Source: CAWGXG01 sp963826505 (GTDB lineage: Bacteria; Chloroflexota; Anaerolineae; Aggregatilineales; Aggregatilineaceae). From it: DNA of 64,000 bases. The notes beneath the pieces are model-generated. The model ran no database searches, was not told the DNA's origin, and saw only the letters and a program-made list of their open reading frames with translations. The stretch is from contig CAWGXG010000007.1 in NCBI GenBank assembly GCA_963826505.1, positions 992,001 to 1,056,000 on the forward strand, read 5' to 3'. The position numbers and the translations under genes were made by a program. Positions 7,903 to 21,164 of the stretch are shown here, in pieces; the first letter of the stretch is position 1, and every line of letters starts with the position of its first letter.

Positions 7903-9711
7903 CTACGCGTCCGCTGCCTGTTGCGGCGCGTCGACCAGGGCCACTAACGTGTGCCCGGCGCGCGGCGTCAGGTCCTGATCGGTGTTGAAAATCCCCAGGT
8001 CTTCGGCGTTCGGCAGCAGGAATAACGGCACGGCGCTGTCGTTGTACAGAGCGCGGAAATCGGCGTAGGTGAATTCGTTCGTCAGCTTCACGGTTTTGAC
8101 CACCGCCCCGGCGTCAAAGCGTCCAGACAGCACGCTGTAGGTCATCCCCGCGCCAAACAGGCAGCGCCCATGCTGCTCGAAGGAAATGCCGGTGCGGCTG
8201 CGGTCGCCCCCATGCAGCGGCAATTGAAACACGTTGGCCCGCCCGAACACGTCGGCGAAGCGCAGGCAGGCCAGCGAATTTACCTCGTCGTTGGCGGTCA
8301 GGGCCAGCAGCCGCCCCAGGTTGTTCAGGTTGACTTCCTCTTCGGCGTGCTCGGACAAAATGCTGGCATACACGGCGGGCAGACCATCCATTTTCGCGGC
8401 GCTGACATGATCCCAGTTTGTATCGATCAGCAGGATCTCGCGGCCCGTGGCTTGCAGCGCGCGAGCGATGGCGCGCGCCCAGTCGTGCGCCCCCACGATT
8501 AAGACGCCCTGGGGAGCCGTCTGAGCCAGTCCCAGCCGGGCCGCGAGCCTACCCGCCGTCAGGCTGTAGGTGGTGACGGTGCCCACCACGATCAGGAAGG
8601 TGAGCGGGACGATCTGCTCGGCGGCGGGATTGCCCCGTTTGGCGAGTTCGAGCGCGAACAGCGACGCCACCGACACCGCCACGATCCCGCGCGGGGCGAG
8701 CCACGCCATGAATACGCGCTCACGCCAGGTCAGGTGCGATCCGTAGGTGGCCGCCAGCACCGACACCGGACGCGCTACCGCGATCAGCAGGATGAGAAAA
8801 CCCAGCGCGCGAATCCCGATATTGGACAGCGAATCAAGATCGAGACGGGCTGCCAGCAGCACGAACAGGCCAGACAGCAGCAGCACCCCGATGTCTTCCT
8901 TAAACTGGGATAGATGCTTGACCGATACACGACGCTGGTTAGCCAGCATGGTACCCATGAGGGTCGTCGCCAGCAGTCCGGACTCGGCTTGCAGCTCGTT
9001 GGAGAGCGTGAACGCCGCGACAATCAGCATCACGGATACCGGGTTTTGCAGGTGTTCCGGCACCCAGTAGCGCTGCAACAGCACGATCAGAATCACGGCC
9101 GTCACGGCTCCAACCACGCTCCCGACCGCGATCGTTTTGAACAGTCCGGCCAGCACGACCGCGGCGGTATGTCCTTCGACATGTTCTGTCAGGATGACTT
9201 CGAAGATCAGCACGGCGATCGTCGCGCCCACCGGGTCGATCAGGATGCCTTCCCACTTCAGGATCGAGCCGACCTGGCCGCGCGGGCGTACGTGGTTGAG
9301 CAGCGGAATCACAACGGTAGGGCCGGACACGATGAACACGGCGCCCAGCAGCAGCGCGATGTCGAAATCCAGACCCACGATGACGTATGCGCCGAATGCG
9401 CCGACTGCCCAGGTGATCAGCGCACCTACGCTGATCAGCCCGAAGATCACGCGCCGGACGCCCGCGATTTCGTCCAGGCGGAGCGTCAGCCCACCTTCGA
9501 ACAGGATGATGCCGACCGAGATCGACACAATGGGAAACAGAGTTTCGCCCAGCAGGTGATCGGGATCGATGAGTTCGGCGATCGGCCCGGCGAAAAAGCC
9601 CGCCAGGAGCAGCAGCAGGATCGATGGCAGCCGCAGCCGCCATCCGATCCACTGTGCGCCGATGCCCAGAACAACGATACTTGCCAGACTGATCAGGGCA
9701 TCATGGCCCAC
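7903..9711 (-). CDS. Na+(K+)/H+ antiporter, NhaP/CPA1 type with C-terminal TrkA-N domain
   Basis: 602 residues. The first ~400 are a 12-13 helix cation/proton antiporter core, with the conserved VSGPTVVIPLL and GILIDPVGATIAV segments that hold the ion-binding Asp. The C-terminal ~200 residues form an RCK/TrkA-N nucleotide-binding domain (GVLIVGAHDWARAIARAL ... ILLIDTNWDHV) that should gate transport. The start is GTG 9711 with GGAGGGACC directly upstream. Likely role is pH or cation homeostasis at the cytoplasmic membrane. Confidence 0.9.
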   Translation of the reverse strand: MGHDALISLASIVVLGIGAQWIGWRLRLPSILLLLLAGFFAGPIAELIDPDHLLGETLFPIVSISVGIILFEGGLTLRLDEIAGVRRVIFGLISVGALITWAVGAFGAYVIVGLDFDIALLLGAVFIVSGPTVVIPLLNHVRPRGQVGSILKWEGILIDPVGATIAVLIFEVILTEHVEGHTAAVVLAGLFKTIAVGSVVGAVTAVILIVLLQRYWVPEHLQNPVSVMLIVAAFTLSNELQAESGLLATTLMGTMLANQRRVSVKHLSQFKEDIGVLLLSGLFVLLAARLDLDSLSNIGIRALGFLILLIAVARPVSVLAATYGSHLTWRERVFMAWLAPRGIVAVSVASLFALELAKRGNPAAEQIVPLTFLIVVGTVTTYSLTAGRLAARLGLAQTAPQGVLIVGAHDWARAIARALQATGREILLIDTNWDHVSAAKMDGLPAVYASILSEHAEEEVNLNNLGRLLALTANDEVNSLACLRFADVFGRANVFQLPLHGGDRSRTGISFEQHGRCLFGAGMTYSVLSGRFDAGAVVKTVKLTNEFTYADFRALYNDSAVPLFLLPNAEDLGIFNTDQDLTPRAGHTLVALVDAPQQAADA

Positions 9712-9772
9712 GGTCCCTCCGAGTCAAGTGGTCTGATATGGGTACGTGTTGCGCATGGCCACCGCCGAACGC

Positions 9773-11688
<1,916 letters not shown>

Positions 11689-11746
11689 GATCGTCGTCCA
11701 GAGAACATCACACCGGGTCGTTGAGTTTGCGTATTTACACCTGGGG

Positions 11747-11774
11747 ATTATACCATGCTCGCGCCTGTCGTCAG
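11747..11774 (-). promoter_or_regulatory. Promoter of the ABC-F gene (extended -10)
   Basis: On the minus strand TGGTATAAT is present (the -10 hexamer TATAAT occupies 11752-11747), with CTGACG 16 bases further upstream as a 4/6 match to the -35 box. Transcription would start near 11740, about 50 bases before the ATG at 11688. The interval up to recA (11689-11916) holds nothing else that I can see. Confidence 0.6.
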
Positions 11775-11916
11775 CGGCGAACTGGTGTTTCTGACTGCCC
11801 TAGCCCATTTTGCGTGCGCCTCGCGCGGTTTCTCAGGTGGCAGACTTGGCGGCGGCGTTGTAGACTCGGCGCTCAGCCATTGTTCGCTTGAGAGGAGATC
11901 GGAAGGATGAGCTCTG

Positions 11917-12945
<1,029 letters not shown>

Positions 12946-12959
12946 ACACGAGGCGAGCC

Positions 12960-13598
12960 GTGAAGCGCGTGAATCGATGGGTGAGCGGGATCAGCGCGGT
13001 GTGGGTCATGGTGATGGCCCTGGGCGGATGGACTTTTCCGCGCGCCGCCGCCCAGGAACAGACCGGGGTGATCTGCGTCACGACGTACGCGGACACTAAC
13101 GCCAACGGGCAGCGCGACTCCGACGAAGGTGTGCTGGCCGGGGTGAACGTCAACCTGTCGACGGGTGGCGTGATCATCGCGACGCACATCACCGAAGCGG
13201 GCGAAGACGTCTATTGTTTTGAGAATCTACTGCGCGGCGTGTATACCATTACCTTCACCGACAGCCTGCTCTACCGGACCACAACCGCCAGCGAAGGCAC
13301 GTTCGCGCTGGACGGCGGGCAGCGGCTGACGATCGATCCTTTTGGGGCCTATCCAGTCGGGTTGGAAGGGCTGCGCGCAGAGGTAGCGTCTCAGGTGGCT
13401 GCGAAGAATGCCGAAAAGCCGCTGACTATGCAGCTGCGGCTGCTGTTGGCCATGGTCGGATCACTGCTGGCGATGCTGTTTATGATCGGGGTGGGTGCGG
13501 TGCTGCTCGGCTTGAATGCCACACGGCGCGGCAGGCGTGATAGAGCCGGTGCGCCGTCTGTCCCACTGCCCACGTTGATCAAACCCCCGCGCTTTTGA
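12960..13598 (+). CDS. Secreted/anchored protein with SdrD B-like domain
   Basis: 212 residues, GTG start 14 bases after the recA stop. A signal peptide (WVSGISAVWVMVMALGGWTFP ... AAAQE) is followed by one SdrD/Cna-B-like beta-sandwich: ICVTTYADTNANGQRDSDEG with the Ca-binding D-x-N-x-N-G-x-x-D pattern, and a YCFENLLRGVYTITF core. A second hydrophobic segment near the C-terminus (LLLAMVGSLLAMLFMIGVGAVLLGL) with an Arg-rich tail anchors it in the membrane. It is likely exposed on the cell surface. Co-transcription with recA is possible from spacing, but a functional link is not evident. Confidence 0.75.
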   Translation: MKRVNRWVSGISAVWVMVMALGGWTFPRAAAQEQTGVICVTTYADTNANGQRDSDEGVLAGVNVNLSTGGVIIATHITEAGEDVYCFENLLRGVYTITFTDSLLYRTTTASEGTFALDGGQRLTIDPFGAYPVGLEGLRAEVASQVAAKNAEKPLTMQLRLLLAMVGSLLAMLFMIGVGAVLLGLNATRRGRRDRAGAPSVPLPTLIKPPRF

Positions 13599-13676
13599 GA
13601 CGCGACCATCCGCCGGGACCATGACAACAAATCCCCGGCGAAGATGAAATTGTGACCGCTAATTATTTTTAACATC

Positions 13677-13685
13677 TGGTATAAT
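13677..13685 (+). promoter_or_regulatory. Extended -10 promoter, probably giving a leaderless mRNA
   Basis: TGGTATAAT ends at 13685. A start of transcription 7-8 bases on would fall at about 13692-13693, exactly on the second ATG of the glycosyltransferase. No recognisable -35 box is present at the right distance, as is common with TGn-extended promoters. The ATG at 13684 lies inside the -10 box and so cannot be the start. Confidence 0.65.
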
Positions 13686-13692
13686 GCCCGCC

Positions 13693-14838
13693 ATGCTTAC
13701 CAGAACCTTTCATATCGGGCTGAATGCTCACTTGCTCACCGCCCAGGCGGGTTACCGCAGCGCGGGCATCAACGGTTACATTTATCACCTGCTGCGCGCT
13801 CTGCCCGATGGTGACCCCACTTTGCGCTATACCGTGTTTGCAGGCCACCAGGCACAGCCATTCGCTCGCGACCGGCTGGCGTTTCAGCGTACGTCGTGGA
13901 GCACCGAGCAACCGTTGCGCCGCATTCTGTGGGAACAGCTTGTACAGCCGGTCGCGGCGCGGCGCGCGGGGGTAGACGTGCTGCACGCGCTGGCCTTCGT
14001 GACGCCGGTGTTCAGCCGCGTGCCCTCGGTGGTGACGGTCTACGACCTGTCCTTCGTGCACTACCCGGCGCTGCTGCCCACCGCACGCCGGGTGTACCTG
14101 CGCGCGCTGACGCGACGTTCGTGCGCCCGCGCCCGACGCGTGATCGCCATCTCGCAGAGTACCGCCCGCGATCTAACGGCGACCTTTGGCATTTCTCCAC
14201 AGAAAATTGACGTGGCCGTGCCGGGCGTGGATCCAGTCTTCGCGCCGCTACCGCGCGATCAGGTGGAGGCGTTTCGGACACGGGCCGGTCTGCCGGAGCG
14301 TTTTCTGCTATTTCTGGGCACGCTGGAGCCGCGCAAGAATTTGCCGCTGCTGCTGCGCGCCTATGCTCAACTGCCCGCCGCCGATCGCGCCGCGGTGCCG
14401 CTGGTGTTGGCCGGAGGGCGCGGTTGGATGGTGGACGAGATTTTCGCCACGATCGCGGCCTGCGATCTGGAGCAGCAAGTCATTCTGCCCGGTTACGTGG
14501 CCGCGGAAGACCTCCCGCTGTGGTATAACGCCGCCGAGACCTTCGTCTACCCGTCTGTGTTCGAAGGCTTCGGGCTGCCGGTGGTCGAAGCGCTGGCCTG
14601 TGGCACGCCCGCGCTGGTGTCGGACGCGTCCTCGCTGCCGGAAGCCGCCGGAGACGCGGGAGTATGTCTACCGCCCGATGACGCTGACGCCTGGACGGAC
14701 GCGCTCGCCCGCGCGATCCACGATGCGAGTTGGCGGGCGGAAGTGAGTGCCCGTGGTGTTGCGCACGCGGCGCGTTTCACCTGGGAAGCGACCGCGGCTC
14801 AGACTGTGGCTGCGTGCCGGGCGGCGCTGGCGTCTTAG
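13693..14838 (+). CDS. Glycosyltransferase family 4 (GT-B)
   Basis: 381 residues, transferring a sugar from a nucleotide donor, probably in cell-surface polysaccharide synthesis. The N-terminal acceptor domain includes DVLHALAFVTP and VVTVYDLSFVHYP. The C-terminal donor domain has LFLGTLEPRKNLPLLLRA, the LPGYVAAEDLPLWYNAA region and the retaining-GT motif EGFGLPVVEALACGTPALVSD. I place the start at ATG 13693 rather than 13684 because the upstream ATG overlaps the -10 box. The next gene is a sugar-phosphate transferase, so the two probably act on the same glycan. Confidence 0.9.
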   Translation: MLTRTFHIGLNAHLLTAQAGYRSAGINGYIYHLLRALPDGDPTLRYTVFAGHQAQPFARDRLAFQRTSWSTEQPLRRILWEQLVQPVAARRAGVDVLHALAFVTPVFSRVPSVVTVYDLSFVHYPALLPTARRVYLRALTRRSCARARRVIAISQSTARDLTATFGISPQKIDVAVPGVDPVFAPLPRDQVEAFRTRAGLPERFLLFLGTLEPRKNLPLLLRAYAQLPAADRAAVPLVLAGGRGWMVDEIFATIAACDLEQQVILPGYVAAEDLPLWYNAAETFVYPSVFEGFGLPVVEALACGTPALVSDASSLPEAAGDAGVCLPPDDADAWTDALARAIHDASWRAEVSARGVAHAARFTWEATAAQTVAACRAALAS

Positions 14839-14868
14839 CACCATTCGCCGGGATAATGAATAAAGATT

Positions 14869-14897
14869 CACCCGATCGTGCAGCGTTGGATCGGGTG
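14869..14897 (+). other. Intercistronic hairpin
   Basis: CACCCGATC (14869-14877) pairs perfectly with GATCGGGTG (14889-14897) across an 11-base loop. There is no T run, so it is not a standard terminator; it may stabilise or process the mRNA between the GT4 gene and the sugar transferase. Confidence 0.5.
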
Positions 14898-14926
14898 CGC
14901 ATGGAGAAAGCTAGAACTGGGAGTTT

Positions 14927-16357
14927 ATGGACGAAACACCTTTCAAGTGGCCGCGTTGGCTGCTGCCGATCGGGGATGCGCTGCTGGTGGCGGCCGCGTT
15001 CCTGATCTCCTATTACCTGCGCTACCGGGTGCAGTTTCTTCAGCCGGTAGACGAGGCCAACGCCGCGCCTTTTGATCCCTACGTGTTATACACGATCATC
15101 TTTGCGGCGCTGATGCTGCTGTCCAACCAGGGAGCGCGGCTGTACCGGGACCGGCGTGGCCGGAGCTGGTCGGAGGAAATGTTCGCGATCACGAACGGCG
15201 CGACTAACTCAGCCGTGTTTGTGATGGCGCTGTCGTTCCTGCTGCGCCCGCTGGTCTTTTCGCGTTTGCTCATCATCCAGGCCGCGCTGTTGGTGGTGAT
15301 CTTGTTGGGCCTGTGGCGCATGGTCTTGCGCGTTATCCGCAATAACCTGCGCAAACGCGGGATCGGCGTGGAGCGCGTGTTGGTCGTCGGCGCGGGTAAT
15401 GTCGGGCGGTCCGTGCTGCAAACGCTGGTTGCGCGGCCCGACCTGGGTTACAAGGTCATCGGGTTTGTGGATGACGATCCCGGTCGGGGCAGCAGTGATC
15501 TGGGGCGTGTCCCGGCGCTGGGCGGTGTGGACAGCCTGCGCCAACTGATCGTCCAACATCATGTGGATATGGTGGTGGTGTCGCTGCCCTGGAATGCCCG
15601 GCGTAAGATTCTCCAGATCGTGCGCGATTGCCAGGACCTGCATCTCAAGGTGCGCACGGTGCCGGACCTGTTCGAGCTGAGCCTGAGTCAGGTGCAGATC
15701 GAGATGTTGGGTGGAATTCCCCTGCTGGGGCTGAACGGTAACGCGGGGTTTCAGGCCAGCAGTCTGCTGCTCAAACGCGGGCTGGATGTCATGCTGGGGA
15801 TCGTGGCGTTGCCAGTTGTCATTCTGATCACGCTGATCACGGCGCTGGCGATCCGGCTCGACACGCCTGGCCCGATCCTTTTTTCGCAGCCGCGCGTCGG
15901 GATCAACGGCAAAATCTTTAAAGTCTACAAGTTTCGCTCGATGGTCGTAAACGCCGAAAAAATGCACCACGACCTGATCCGCCAGACCGGCGAAGACCCG
16001 CGTCACCCCAAGCTCGACAACGATCCGCGCATCACCCGCGTAGGGCGCGTGATACGGCGCTTCAGCATCGATGAAGTGCCGCAGATCTGGAATATTCTGC
16101 GCGGCGAAATGAGCTGGGTGGGTCCGCGTCCCGCCGTCCCGCACGAGGTTGAGCTCTACGAACCCTGGCATTTGCAGCGGCTGCGCGCGCTGCCCGGCCT
16201 GACCGGGTTGTGGCAAGTTAGCGGACGCAGCGAAGTGCCCTTCGAAGAAATGTGCCTGATGGATATCTACTACATTGATAACTGGTCACTGGGGATGGAC
16301 GTGCAGATCATTCTACGCACGATTCCCCATGTGCTGCTAGCGCGTGGAGCATCGTAA
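14927..16357 (+). CDS. Exopolysaccharide polyprenyl glycosylphosphotransferase (WcaJ/WbaP type)
   Basis: 476 residues. It transfers a sugar-1-phosphate to undecaprenyl phosphate, the first membrane step of exopolysaccharide or O-unit synthesis. Four or five N-terminal membrane helices come first, then a Rossmann-like CoA-binding domain (VLVVGAGNVGRSVLQTLV ... GFVDDDPGRG). The C-terminal bacterial sugar-transferase domain begins at LLLKRGLDVMLGI. Its motifs are FSQPRVGINGKIFKVYKFRSM, SIDEVPQIWNILRGEMSWVG and LPGLTGLWQVSGRS. GGGAG lies just upstream of ATG 14927. Belongs with the preceding GT4. Confidence 0.93.
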   Translation: MDETPFKWPRWLLPIGDALLVAAAFLISYYLRYRVQFLQPVDEANAAPFDPYVLYTIIFAALMLLSNQGARLYRDRRGRSWSEEMFAITNGATNSAVFVMALSFLLRPLVFSRLLIIQAALLVVILLGLWRMVLRVIRNNLRKRGIGVERVLVVGAGNVGRSVLQTLVARPDLGYKVIGFVDDDPGRGSSDLGRVPALGGVDSLRQLIVQHHVDMVVVSLPWNARRKILQIVRDCQDLHLKVRTVPDLFELSLSQVQIEMLGGIPLLGLNGNAGFQASSLLLKRGLDVMLGIVALPVVILITLITALAIRLDTPGPILFSQPRVGINGKIFKVYKFRSMVVNAEKMHHDLIRQTGEDPRHPKLDNDPRITRVGRVIRRFSIDEVPQIWNILRGEMSWVGPRPAVPHEVELYEPWHLQRLRALPGLTGLWQVSGRSEVPFEEMCLMDIYYIDNWSLGMDVQIILRTIPHVLLARGAS

Positions 16358-16359
16358 CT

Positions 16360-17583
16360 GTGGCGAATCGTTCCGAATTTATCCGCAGCCTGGAATTAGA
16401 GTGGATCACCGCGCAGAGCCTGAACAACTTCGTGCAGCGCCTGATCCAGACCCCGAGTCTGTCCACCCACGAGGGCGACGCAGCCACGCTGATCGTGGAG
16501 CAGTTGCGCAGCCTGGGCTTCGAGGATGTGCGTGTGAACGCGATGGGCAGTGTGATCGTGACATTGGGACATGGCGACGGCCCCACGCTGCTCTACAACG
16601 CGCACATGGACACCGTCGCGCCGGGCGAGTCGGAGCAGTGGCCGTATCCGCCCTTTGACGGCGCTATCGAAGACGGGACGCTGTATGGGCTGGGCGCGGT
16701 CGACATGAAAAGTGCGCTCGCCAGTATGATCTACGGCGCGCACCAACTGCTGCCTTATCAAACCCTGCTCAGGGGCCGGTTGATCCTGGCGTTCGTCGTA
16801 CAGGAAGAACCGTGTGAAGGGTTGGCGATCCGCACTATTGTCGAGGAAGATGGCATCCGGCCCGATCTCGTGCTGCTGGGCGAACCGACCCATTTGCAGA
16901 TCAGCCGGGGGCAGCGCGGGCGCGTGATGTTCAAAGTGTCCGTACACGGCAAATCTTCGCACGGCAGCCAGCCGCATCTCGGCCAGAACGCCATCTACGC
17001 CGCCGCGCGCCTGACCTTTGCGGTTCAACTGCTGGCGGATACCCTGCCCAAAGACCCCTTCTTAGGTGCGGGCACCATCGCCGTGACGGCCATCGAGGGG
17101 CATGGCCCTAGCCTGAACGCAATTCCCGACCTGTGCCGGGTCTACATCGACCGTCGTCTGACGTTGGGCGAGACAGTCATGAGCGCGCAAGCTCAGCTTG
17201 AAAGCATGATCAGCCGTGAGGAAATTCCCGCCAGTGTGGAAGTCACGACCTACAACGAGCCATCTTATACCGGGGTTGTACGCGTGGCGCGCGAAGCGCA
17301 TCCCGCCTGGGCCTTGGATCGCAGTCACCCCCTGGTGACGGCGCTCGTCCAGACGGTGCAGACCGTGCGCGGCAGTACGCCGGACATCGGACATTGGCCG
17401 TTTTCAACCGATGGCGTGTACACGATGGGGCAAGCCAATATCCCGACCGTCGGGTTTGGGCCGGGCGATCCGAATCTGGCACATACCACGCAGGAGCACG
17501 TTCGTTTGGATGATCTGCGTGCGGCAGCCCATGTCTATGCCGGGCTGGCGGCTACGCTGCTGCTGGATGAGTTGGGTGGCTGA
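16360..17583 (+). CDS. M20 family hydrolase, YgeY-like
   Basis: 407 residues, GTG start 3 bases after the sugar transferase stop. Metal-site motifs of M20 enzymes are present: YNAHMDTVAPGE, GLGAVDMKSALASM, FVVQEEPCEG (catalytic Glu), and a late His in LAHTTQEHVRLD. The HWPFSTDGVYTMGQ-NIPTVGFGPGDP block is characteristic of the YgeY/DapE-ArgE-like group. It hydrolyses an amide of a small molecule or peptide; the substrate is not known. The tight spacing suggests co-transcription with the sugar transferase, though a shared pathway is not obvious. Confidence 0.85.
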   Translation: MANRSEFIRSLELEWITAQSLNNFVQRLIQTPSLSTHEGDAATLIVEQLRSLGFEDVRVNAMGSVIVTLGHGDGPTLLYNAHMDTVAPGESEQWPYPPFDGAIEDGTLYGLGAVDMKSALASMIYGAHQLLPYQTLLRGRLILAFVVQEEPCEGLAIRTIVEEDGIRPDLVLLGEPTHLQISRGQRGRVMFKVSVHGKSSHGSQPHLGQNAIYAAARLTFAVQLLADTLPKDPFLGAGTIAVTAIEGHGPSLNAIPDLCRVYIDRRLTLGETVMSAQAQLESMISREEIPASVEVTTYNEPSYTGVVRVAREAHPAWALDRSHPLVTALVQTVQTVRGSTPDIGHWPFSTDGVYTMGQANIPTVGFGPGDPNLAHTTQEHVRLDDLRAAAHVYAGLAATLLLDELGG

Positions 17584-17606
17584 TGCGCCCGGCGGCTCGC
17601 GGCAGC

Positions 17607-18875
<1,269 letters not shown>

Positions 18876-19105
18876 CCGGAAATCTCCAGGCGAGGCAAGA
18901 TACGTGTTGCCGTCACGATATACACAGCGGGGGTTGCAAACCTTAGTATTGACGAGTAGGTATGAGCCAGTTCTCGCGGGATCGTACCGCCACAGCGGCT
19001 AACGCCACGCGCACATCATCATCAGACGCGCTGAGGATAGGAAAGTTCAATGCGTATTGTGGACACGCAACTAGGAGTAAGGTGCGAAAACGACTTACTA
19101 CAGTC

Positions 19106-19134
19106 AATATAGCACAGTGTACGTGAACGGTCAA
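19106..19134 (-). promoter_or_regulatory. rho promoter
   Basis: On the minus strand TTGACC (19134-19129) and TATATT (19111-19106) are separated by exactly 17 bases. Transcription from about 19099 gives rho a ~220-base untranslated leader (18876-19099). The remainder of this 467-base gap up to 19342 holds the opposing promoter of the phosphatase gene; I see no other gene. Confidence 0.75.
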
Positions 19135-19262
19135 ACTCTGTTTTCTTGAGAGAGGACAGGCGGAAGTATTCAGGTGCTCTGAAGGGTACTTTTTACCTAT
19201 TCGGCGGAAAGAGGTACATGTGCCCCTCAGGACCTGAATTACGCCGCCGCCTGCAATAGGGG

Positions 19263-19268
19263 TATAAT
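19263..19268 (+). promoter_or_regulatory. -10 box upstream of the inositol monophosphatase gene
   Basis: A consensus TATAAT preceded by GGGG lies 75 bases before ATG 19343. The -35 region is weak (TTACGC at an 18-base spacing). It resembles the -10 of the GT4 gene (GGTATAATG), which suggests a common promoter style in this genome. Confidence 0.5.
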
Positions 19269-19342
19269 GGCCTGCGTTTCGCTGCCCCGCGAATCGCGAC
19301 TCCGCGCGTCGCGGCACCATCGCACTCCAAAGGATCGCGTTC

Positions 19343-20182
19343 ATGATGTCAGGCCCACTTGATTTGCCCGCCGCCCTGGTCATCGCCGAGTCAATCGCCC
19401 GTCAGGCCGGTATGATTTTGCGCCAGTATTACGAGCGGCCCCGCCAATACAATTCTAAGCGTACTACGATCGATCTGGTCACCGAAGCCGATGGCGCTTC
19501 GGAACGGTATATCGTGGAGGCGCTGCGACAGGCATTCCCCGAACACCATATTCACGGTGAGGAAGGCGGCGGCTATGGTCCCGCGCCTGACACAACACCC
19601 TATCATTGGCACGTCGATCCGCTGGACGGCACGACCAATTTCGCGCACCGCTACCCGGTCTTCTCGGTCAGCCTGGCGTTGTCGGATCCTGATTTAAACC
19701 CGATGCTGGGCGTAGTGTATGATCCGATAGCCGATGAAACCTTCAAGGCCGTGCGCGGGCAGGGGGCTACCCTCAACGGGCGACCGCTGCATGTTAGCGA
19801 CGTGTCCGATCTTTCGCAGGCGCTCGTCATCACGGGGTTCCCCTACGATCGCTGGACCGCCGAAGATAACAACAGCGTGCAGGTTGCCAATTTTCTGCGG
19901 CGTACGCAGGGCGTGCGGCGGGTCGGTTCGGCAGCCTTGGATTTGTGCTCGGTCGCTGCCGGACGGTGTGATGTATACTGGGAGCCTGGCCCTAATCCCT
20001 GGGATGTTCAGGCCGGGCTGCTGTTTGTACTCGAAGCGGGTGGCCGCGTGTCCGATTACCATGGGAACGTCACCCGCGAGGCCCTGTCGGGCAAGCGCAT
20101 TCTAGCCACCAACGGGCACGTACACGAGCAGGCCGTCGCCGTGTTGACGTTGGGTGACGCCGCGCCGCGTCCGGGGCAGTGA
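19343..20182 (+). CDS. Inositol monophosphatase family protein
   Basis: 279 residues; Mg-dependent sugar/inositol phosphate phosphatase. All family motifs are visible: IDLVTEADGASERYI, HGEEGG (Glu ligand), HVDPLDGTTNFAHRYP (metal-binding DPLDGTTN) and WEPGPNPWDVQAGLLFVLEAGG (WDxxAG). The start at 19343 has AAAGGA 8 bases before it; the next codon is also ATG. Substrate could be inositol phosphate, histidinol phosphate or a sugar phosphate. Confidence 0.92.
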   Translation: MMSGPLDLPAALVIAESIARQAGMILRQYYERPRQYNSKRTTIDLVTEADGASERYIVEALRQAFPEHHIHGEEGGGYGPAPDTTPYHWHVDPLDGTTNFAHRYPVFSVSLALSDPDLNPMLGVVYDPIADETFKAVRGQGATLNGRPLHVSDVSDLSQALVITGFPYDRWTAEDNNSVQVANFLRRTQGVRRVGSAALDLCSVAAGRCDVYWEPGPNPWDVQAGLLFVLEAGGRVSDYHGNVTREALSGKRILATNGHVHEQAVAVLTLGDAAPRPGQ

Positions 20183-20255
20183 GCCGTCTGAGCATGGTAT
20201 TTCGGTGTTACAGTCCGATCCCCAAGCATTAGCAGCAGAAAGGTCAGTCACAGGG

Positions 20256-21074
20256 ATGAAAAAAACAGCGCGTTTGAGCCTGGGAGTGTTCGTTCTGGTC
20301 GTGATCGTGTTGTTGGGGGCGCTCGGACCGGCAGCGGCCCAAAGTGATAACCCGCTGTACAACACGGTGCAGTTGCTCGTCCCCGAAGTGATCTCGGTGC
20401 GCCCGCATGATCCTGGCGCGTATACCCAGGGACTGCTGCTGTATAACGGTTTTCTTTATGAGAGCACTGGTAGAAACGGCGAATCCTCGCTGCGCAAAGT
20501 CGATCCAATGACCGGAGAAGTACTGCAACAGATCGACGTTCCAGAGCAGTATTTTGCCGAAGGGCTGGAACGTGTGGATAACACCCTGATCCAGCTCACC
20601 TGGAAGGCGGGCGTCGCCTTTGTGTACGACCTGGATACCTTCGAGCAGATCGGTACCTACAACTACACTGGCGAGGGCTGGGGCTTGTGCTCGGATGGAC
20701 GCTACCTGTACATGAGCGATGGCACGCCCTTCCTGACGGTGCGCGATCGACACACCTTCGAAGTGATCTTCAGCGGGTTGGTGACGGCGCAGGGCGGATT
20801 CGTGAATAACCTGAACGAGCTCGAATGCGTGGGCGATTATGTGTATGCCAACATCTGGCAAACCGACTATATCGTCAAGATCAATAAGACCAACGGCGTG
20901 GTCGAAGCGGTGATCGATGCGAAGTCGCTGCTCACCGACCAGGAGCGCGCGCAGTTCAACAGCCAGGAAGTGCTCAACGGAATCGTGTACCTGCCCGATT
21001 CGGACACTTTCCTGATCACCGGTAAGCACTGGCCCAAGATGTACGAAGTGCGGTTTGTCCCGTCGGACCAATAA
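20256..21074 (+). CDS. Glutaminyl-peptide cyclotransferase (plant-type), secreted
   Basis: 272 residues: signal peptide (LGVFVLVVIVLLGALGPAAAQ) followed by a five-bladed beta-propeller of the plant/bacterial glutaminyl cyclase family (PF05096). Seen are HDPGAYTQGLLLYNGFLYESTGRNGESSLRKVD, EYFAEGLE-type blade motifs, NYTGEGWGLCSDGRYLYMSDG and NELECVGDYVYANIW. It converts N-terminal Gln to pyroglutamate on exported peptides. ATG 20256 is chosen because it places the signal peptide at the N-terminus. It ends in a strong terminator. Confidence 0.9.
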   Translation: MKKTARLSLGVFVLVVIVLLGALGPAAAQSDNPLYNTVQLLVPEVISVRPHDPGAYTQGLLLYNGFLYESTGRNGESSLRKVDPMTGEVLQQIDVPEQYFAEGLERVDNTLIQLTWKAGVAFVYDLDTFEQIGTYNYTGEGWGLCSDGRYLYMSDGTPFLTVRDRHTFEVIFSGLVTAQGGFVNNLNELECVGDYVYANIWQTDYIVKINKTNGVVEAVIDAKSLLTDQERAQFNSQEVLNGIVYLPDSDTFLITGKHWPKMYEVRFVPSDQ

Positions 21075-21108
21075 TGTACGCGCACCGCGCGTGATGTGAG
21101 CACATTAG

Positions 21109-21145
21109 CGAGGCCAGTACACCCTGTACTGACCTCGTGTTTTTT
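21109..21145 (+). terminator. Rho-independent terminator of the glutaminyl cyclase gene
   Basis: CGAGGCCAGTAC pairs with GTACTGACCTCG (one G-T pair) across a 4-base loop and is followed by TGTTTTTT. It lies between the convergent cyclase and LacI genes. Confidence 0.88.
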
Positions 21146-21164
21146 ATGCGACGATGGGTGGTGA

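Noticed and set aside
11860..11916. SOS (LexA) box upstream of recA
   Set aside because: Only a single half-site (GTTCG) is present; no second half at a suitable distance.
15209..16216. Long minus-strand open frame opposite the sugar transferase gene
   Set aside because: The predicted protein is rich in His, Gln and Asp without any motif, as expected for the antisense of a GC-rich gene; the plus-strand gene is certain.
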